Source: Streptomyces sp. HPF1205
Lineage (GTDB): Bacteria; Actinomycetota; Actinomycetes; Streptomycetales; Streptomycetaceae
Direction of reading: 5' to 3'
DNA length: 64,000 nucleotides
Assembly (NCBI RefSeq): GCF_020400825.1
Contig: NZ_JAINVH010000011.1
Coordinates: 1 to 64,000, forward strand
Below the pieces are notes generated by a model, which worked only from the letters and a program-made list of their open reading frames with translations, searched no databases and had not been told where the DNA came from. Every line of letters starts with the position of its first letter. Position 1 is the first letter of the stretch. The position numbers and the translations under genes are program-made. Positions 59,915-64,000 of the stretch are shown piece after piece.

Positions 59915-61002
59915 TGTCCCCCGACGCCCCCACCGACTCCGAAGAACCCTACGGCCCGGAACTGCAGGAGGTCCCGCACTACGCCGAGCAGGCCCTCCTC
60001 GGCGCGCTCCTCCTCGACCCCGCCCAACTCGCCGCCGTTCCGAATCTGCTGCCCGAGCACTTCGCCAACCCCTCCCACACCGCCCTGTTCACGGCAATGT
60101 GCACCCTCATCCCGCCCGAACCCGAGGTACACCGTGCCCGACCGGTATGGCTGACCGCCGTACTGACCGCCGCCGTGACCAGCGCGCCGGGACTGGACGC
60201 CCCCTACCTCCACACCCTGATCACCGCCTGCCCCAAACCCGAACACGCCGCAGCGTACGGACAGATGATCCGCGCCGAACACCTACGCCGTGCCTTGCGC
60301 GAACACGCCCTCCGCCTGGAACAGCTCAGCAACGACCCCACCCTGCCCGACCCCACCACCACCGTCTGCGAACAAGCCGACACCCTCACCCGCTTTTTCA
60401 ACCACGCAGAACCCCACTGGCCCCGCCGCCCCGGCCCCATCCCCAAAGCCGCCGGCGCACCACCGAGGGCCGGACCCTGCGAGGAGGACCTGGACGAGGA
60501 ACGCCTTTTCCTGGCCACCGCCACCGCCCACCCCGGCGACCTCACCCAACTCGGCTGGCTGCACTCAGAGGACTTCAGCGTCGACCTGCACGAAGGTCTT
60601 CACCGCTGCCTGACCGCCATGGCCCGACGAGACGACCCCATCGACCCGCTCACGGTGCTGTGGCAAGCCCAGCAGCACGCCGTGCTCATTGGCACAAACC
60701 CCGCACAGGTCCTGGACTTCCTTCGCCAGCCCGCCGGCTCAGCCGAACACTGGGCCGAACGCATCTACACCCGCGCCCTGCTGACCACCGCCCGCACCGC
60801 AGCACGCGAGATCATCGCCCTGACCAACGACCCCGCCTACACTCCCCATCACCTCATCCCCGCCGGCCGCCGCACGCTCGCCGAGCTGGCCCGCATGCGC
60901 GCGCGACGCCGCGCGCCCCCACCAAGGATCCCACCAGCAGCAGCCGTCTCCCCGAGAGCACCGGCCTTCACTGCCAAGAGGCCCTTCCACGCAAACAGGT
61001 AA
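59914..61002 (+). CDS. Protein with two DnaB N-terminal-like domains, no helicase part
   Basis: The 362-residue protein has a first unit (VPHYAEQALLGALLLDPAQL, LLPEHFANPSHTALFTAM) that matches the DnaB N-terminal domain that binds primase or the loader. A second, weaker copy starts near residue 190 (EERLFLATATAHPGDLTQLG, LHSEDFSVDLHEGLHRCL). There is no RecA-type ATPase. It might compete with or recruit host DnaB or primase. ATG at 59914 overlaps the methyltransferase stop by one base. It is the last complete gene of the operon. Confidence 0.75.
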   Translation: MSPDAPTDSEEPYGPELQEVPHYAEQALLGALLLDPAQLAAVPNLLPEHFANPSHTALFTAMCTLIPPEPEVHRARPVWLTAVLTAAVTSAPGLDAPYLHTLITACPKPEHAAAYGQMIRAEHLRRALREHALRLEQLSNDPTLPDPTTTVCEQADTLTRFFNHAEPHWPRRPGPIPKAAGAPPRAGPCEEDLDEERLFLATATAHPGDLTQLGWLHSEDFSVDLHEGLHRCLTAMARRDDPIDPLTVLWQAQQHAVLIGTNPAQVLDFLRQPAGSAEHWAERIYTRALLTTARTAAREIIALTNDPAYTPHHLIPAGRRTLAELARMRARRRAPPPRIPPAAAVSPRAPAFTAKRPFHANR

Positions 61003-61118
61003 CCACCTTGGAGCGCTCAACAGCCACCGCCCTATGTGCGCTTCTCATGGCTCGAAGTCCGTAGATGGCGATCTCTCTTTACGAATACGGGGGGGCAGCG
61101 TGATGCTACCGTCCGCTT
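61003..61118. other. Probable right edge of the element
   Basis: A TTG at 61011 opens a frame that looks like the start of another operon gene (MERSTATALCALLMARSP) but stops after 18 codons at 61064. After this point codon use changes to less GC-rich third positions. This suggests a truncated gene and a junction with other DNA within 61040-61118. No repeat matching an att core was found in the window. Confidence 0.4.
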
Positions 61119-61973
61119 ATGGCGCTTCTCTCATCCCGTGCGGCCGACCTGCGCAAGGACGCAGTGCATGAGGTCCTTCAGCGTGTGGAGCAGGCATTTC
61201 GCGTCCGCTTCGTTCACAGCACCATTGTGCGGAAGCGCCGCACTGTCGGGGCACAGACGGACCGTAGTACCTGGGTGCGGATCGAACGGCGGCCGATCGT
61301 CCGAATTGGCGACCATGGGTGGAACGGTGCGGAATGTGCTGCTCTGCTGGAAGGCGTAACTCAGCCAGCGTGGCGAGCAGCTGTGTCGTGGCGGGACGAG
61401 AGCGACGCGGTGATGTGGCGTGCGGATGAGACTGATCTTCTGCCTGGGGAGCCGGTGAAGCCGGGGGGTGTGCTGACGGAGGATCCTGGGCTGTCGAATG
61501 AGTGGTGGGCGGGGTTGAATGGTTCGCTGGACGCTCTGGCCGCCGCGCGCACCACACGGGTTGCGACGCCGGACACGGTGATGGTGACCCAGGCACATGT
61601 GGATGAGGTGATTCGGTCGGCGTTCCCCGACGTGCCGGAGACTGCGGTGGAGCGATGGGTGCCGGCGCATGCGGACCTGAGCTGGGCGAACGTCACTGGC
61701 CCGGAGTTCTGCCTGTTCGACTGGGAGGACTGGGGGATGGCTCCGCGGGGGTTGGACTCGGCCTCGCTGTGGGCGCAGTCCCTTGGCGTCCCGGCGCTCG
61801 CGGATCGGGTGCTGCGTGAGCGTGCCGGTGATCTGAGCAGCCGGGACGGCAAGGTGATGATGCTGTTCGCGTGCGCGAAGATTGCCGGTCCGTACGCGCA
61901 CCCGGAGGATCCTCGGCTGGCGCCGGCGCGAGCAGCGGCGGAACGGTTGGTGGAGGAGCTTCAGGCCGGCTGA
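61119..61973 (+). CDS. Aminoglycoside phosphotransferase-like protein
   Basis: The 284-residue protein has the kinase catalytic loop of the APH family (PAHADLSWANVTG, near 196-208) and the metal motif (CLFDWEDWG, near 212-220). The N-terminal nucleotide-binding lobe is weakly conserved, with IVRKRRTVG instead of a clear glycine loop. Relatives phosphorylate antibiotics, sugars or choline; the substrate is not known here. ATG at 61119 lacks a ribosome site, so it may be leaderless. Its stop overlaps by 13 bp with the convergent aldo/keto reductase gene. Codon use differs from the element. Confidence 0.75.
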   Translation: MALLSSRAADLRKDAVHEVLQRVEQAFRVRFVHSTIVRKRRTVGAQTDRSTWVRIERRPIVRIGDHGWNGAECAALLEGVTQPAWRAAVSWRDESDAVMWRADETDLLPGEPVKPGGVLTEDPGLSNEWWAGLNGSLDALAAARTTRVATPDTVMVTQAHVDEVIRSAFPDVPETAVERWVPAHADLSWANVTGPEFCLFDWEDWGMAPRGLDSASLWAQSLGVPALADRVLRERAGDLSSRDGKVMMLFACAKIAGPYAHPEDPRLAPARAAAERLVEELQAG

Positions 61974-62818
61974 TGGCGGGCTCGCTCGCGGAGCAGCGAT
62001 CTGTACTCGTGGATCGCGGTGCTATCGACCTTCCGGGGGAGGGCGTTGAGCAGTTCGCGGAGGTGGGCGGGGTTGTCGGCGCCGACGGCGACCGCGGTGA
62101 CGGGCGGCAGGTGGTAGGCGAGGCGGAAAGCGGCCTGCAACCGACTCATATCGTCGGCGGGTCCTTGCAGGAAGATGCGGGGGTCGAAGGTCTGCCAGAC
62201 CGGGTCGTCGGGGCTGCCGGCGAAGGGGCTCATGCCCCACCACGCGTTCGGCTTCCACTGGGCGGTGAGAGTCTCGGAGGCATCCAGCACCGCGCTGTTC
62301 ACGGTCAGGCCGGCGCGGACCATGAGGACGTCCGGCCTGGGCGTCGTGGCATCGATCAGTTCGGGTAATCGGGACGGATGCCACGAGGCGACGCCCCAGG
62401 CTCCGCACAGCCCCCTCGCCGCGGCCCCTTGCAGCGCGCCGCATGCGCTGGCCAGGGCCTCGGTGGCCTGCTCCCGGGGGCGTACGAGGCTGCGTTCGGG
62501 GTTGTGGAGGAAGACCAGGTCCGGGGGACGGCGGAGGTCGGTGTTCGTCTGCTCCAGGGCCTGGAGCAGGCGGCCGGGGTCCAGGGAGTGCTCGGCATGG
62601 CCGTTGCGGGTGGGGAAGAAGCCGACCTTGGTGGAGATGGTGAGTCTGGGGAGCAGGTCGCCGGCCACTCGGCGCAGGGTCTGGTGGGCGGTGAAGCCGT
62701 GGTAGTTGAAGGCGGTGTCGATGGTGGTGACGCCGAGGTCGAGGGCCGTGGTCAGGGTGCGGCGTTCGTAACGAGACCGGTGTAGCCCGAGGACAACTCG
62801 GGGGTGAGGGTGGCGCAT
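61961..62818 (-). CDS. Aldo/keto reductase
   Basis: The 285-residue protein has the family pattern: VVLGLHRSRYERRTLTTALD at the start, GVTTIDTAFNYHG with the catalytic Asp/Tyr (near 29-41), STKVGFF with the lysine (near 62-68), PPDLVFLHNPE (near 98-108) and GVASWHPSRL. It would reduce a carbonyl with NADPH. ATG at 62818 has GGAGGAG just upstream. It overlaps the end of the JmjC gene by 67 bp, so the two are translated together and likely act in one pathway. Confidence 0.85.
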   Translation of the reverse strand: MRHPHPRVVLGLHRSRYERRTLTTALDLGVTTIDTAFNYHGFTAHQTLRRVAGDLLPRLTISTKVGFFPTRNGHAEHSLDPGRLLQALEQTNTDLRRPPDLVFLHNPERSLVRPREQATEALASACGALQGAAARGLCGAWGVASWHPSRLPELIDATTPRPDVLMVRAGLTVNSAVLDASETLTAQWKPNAWWGMSPFAGSPDDPVWQTFDPRIFLQGPADDMSRLQAAFRLAYHLPPVTAVAVGADNPAHLRELLNALPRKVDSTAIHEYRSLLRERARHQPA

Positions 62819-63948
62819 AGCTCCTCCTGGACCAGGATGTGGGCGACCTGTTCAACCTCGGCGCCTACCTGGGCGGCCGCTTGGGCGAGGTGGACGGGGT
62901 AGCCGCTGAGCAGCAGCCGCAGGGCGGGCAGTGCCTTGGCGCGGAAGGTGAGCTTCTTGCCCGCCGCGGTGACCTCGACGGTGTCGCCGTGGTCGGTGAT
63001 CTGGGGCGGGAAGTGGGTGATGCAGGCCACGGCTTCCAGAGGGCCGAAGATGTCGAGGAACGGTACGTGGCGGGGGATGACGGCTTCCTGCTCGCGGGCG
63101 GTCAGGAAGTCCGCGGGGGTGCGTCGCCGTACGAGTTCGACGGCGGCCTCGGTCAGGGCCTGGGCGCTGGTGTGGCTGGTGCGGTCGAGGTCGTGGCGGA
63201 AGATCTCGTGTTCGCGGGACCAGTCGGCGAGCCAGGACAGCCAGCTCACGCCGGTGCGTTTGGCGAAGCCGAAGGTCATGTGGAGGCTCTTGCCAGGGCC
63301 GTTGCCGTTACGGGTGGCCTGGTGCCAGTAGCCGCGGGGGATGTGCATGACGTCGCCTGTGGCCATGGTGCCGGCCCAGACGATGTCGTTGCTGGGCTGG
63401 TCGTTGCGGTCGGCGTCACGGTAGAGCGGGGCGGTGCGGGAGGGGCCGCGTACTTCCCATTGCTTCTCGCCGGCGAGTTGGACGATGAGGACGTCGTGGT
63501 CGTCCCAGTGGAGGCGGAAGCCGGAGGCGTCGTTGGTGGTGAGGTAGGCGTTGACCTGGACGCGTTCGCGGGACCACCACTGCAGGGCCCGGCAGGTGAC
63601 TTCCATGGTGGGGTCGAAGGTGTTGACCTGGTCCAGGACGAGCGTGGCGCCTTGCCGGAGGAGGGTGCCGAGGCGGTGGGTGTTGACCATGCGCAGTGAC
63701 TGGCCGCGCAGGGTGACCTCGTCGGTGAGGTAGGCGTTGGGGTGGAGTTCCTCACCGTTCTGGAAGCAGCGGAACTGCGGGTTGGAAAGGCTGCGCCGCA
63801 TGGCCAGGTCCAGGAGCCGGTTGGGCGTGAGGATGCGTGTGGGTAAGGCGTCGTCGTCGATCGTGCCGCGGGCGAAGTCTCCTCCGAGCGCGCCGGAGCC
63901 CTTCCAGCCGAGGGCGGCCTCCATCGCCGTGATCAAGCGGTGGTCCAT
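62752..63948 (-). CDS. JmjC-type cupin oxygenase
   Basis: The 398-residue protein's residues about 100-230 form a JmjC/cupin barrel with the iron triad H147-x-D149 (RLHWDDHDVLIVQL) and H209 (MHIPRGYWHQAT). Related bacterial enzymes hydroxylate proteins, peptides or small molecules using 2-oxoglutarate. The C-terminal 170 residues are helical with a winged-helix-like end, as in ribosomal oxygenases. ATG at 63948 has GGGGGAG directly upstream. The substrate is unknown; pairing with an aldo/keto reductase hints at tailoring of a peptide or metabolite. Confidence 0.8.
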   Translation of the reverse strand: MDHRLITAMEAALGWKGSGALGGDFARGTIDDDALPTRILTPNRLLDLAMRRSLSNPQFRCFQNGEELHPNAYLTDEVTLRGQSLRMVNTHRLGTLLRQGATLVLDQVNTFDPTMEVTCRALQWWSRERVQVNAYLTTNDASGFRLHWDDHDVLIVQLAGEKQWEVRGPSRTAPLYRDADRNDQPSNDIVWAGTMATGDVMHIPRGYWHQATRNGNGPGKSLHMTFGFAKRTGVSWLSWLADWSREHEIFRHDLDRTSHTSAQALTEAAVELVRRRTPADFLTAREQEAVIPRHVPFLDIFGPLEAVACITHFPPQITDHGDTVEVTAAGKKLTFRAKALPALRLLLSGYPVHLAQAAAQVGAEVEQVAHILVQEELCATLTPELSSGYTGLVTNAAP

Positions 63949-64000
63949 ATCTCCCCCAAGAGGTGGGTCGTCGTCCTGCTAGGGCCGCGGGCCCGCACGT

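Noticed and set aside
3101..61055. GAAGTCCGT present at both 3101 and about 61047 as possible att core
   Set aside because: Nine bases are expected by chance over this length in GC-rich DNA. The flanks differ and no integrase is nearby.
57999..61064. A 1021-codon open frame on the plus strand
   Set aside because: Only its part around 58623-59200 reads as protein (the C5 methyltransferase). The rest is Arg/Pro-rich shadow of the neighbouring genes, open only because of GC bias.

Overview
The window is high-GC actinomycete DNA, most likely from Streptomyces or a close relative. The signs are strong G/C at third codon positions, frequent GTG and TTG starts, WhiB, DUF317, DUF2637 and SapA-like proteins, and LAxTG surface proteins. 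Most of it, roughly 3-61 kb, reads as one conjugative element (integrative element or plasmid). No integrase, attachment site, tRNA, rRNA or CRISPR array can be seen, so the type and ends of the element stay open.

Layout. (1) 0-3 kb: a leader with several inverted repeats and a PucR-type regulator. (2) 3.9-11.8 kb, plus strand: replication and mobilisation, namely a replisome-organiser-like protein, a DnaC-type helicase loader, a WhiB protein, a DUF2637 (SpdB-like) membrane protein with a strand-polarised GGACC array in its gene, MobC, a MOB relaxase and a perfect 22-bp terminator. (3) 12-28.7 kb, minus strand: accessory genes, namely two LAHTG-anchored SpaA-like surface proteins, a SapA-like secreted protein, DUF317 proteins, an ATP-grasp/MFS/HxlR group, helical proteins of unknown function, a RelE/ParE-like protein, a DUF4913 protein and an adenine/cytosine-N4 DNA methyltransferase. 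(4) 29.1-61.0 kb, plus strand: one very long close-packed gene series with the type IV secretion core (NlpC/P60 hydrolase, DUF6112 pilin-like protein, VirB6/TrbL-like, SCO6880-like, VirB4-like and VirD4/TraG-like), interrupted by about 16 kb of uncharacterised genes, and ending in a PAPS-reductase-like protein, a frameshifted C5 DNA methyltransferase and a DnaB-N-like protein. (5) 61.1-64 kb: genes of different codon style, probably host flank: an APH-like protein, an aldo/keto reductase and a JmjC/cupin protein.

How it fits together. The relaxase and MobC would nick at an oriT (a candidate lies in the 5' part of mobC). The VirD4-like protein would pass the DNA to the VirB4/VirB6/SCO6880 channel, and the NlpC/P60 enzyme would open the wall. 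The LAHTG proteins could hold mating cells together. The DNA-modifying genes may protect the DNA in a new host.

The most striking feature is start-codon use. At least 17 genes have no ATG, GTG or TTG at a Shine-Dalgarno-supported position, but carry CTG, ATC, ATT or ATA there instead. Three of these genes (17653-17790, 51746-52351 and 52542-52895) are missed or shortened by ordinary gene finding. Other notable points are a degenerate relaxase paralogue, several frameshifted or internally deleted genes, and families of repeated unknown domains.
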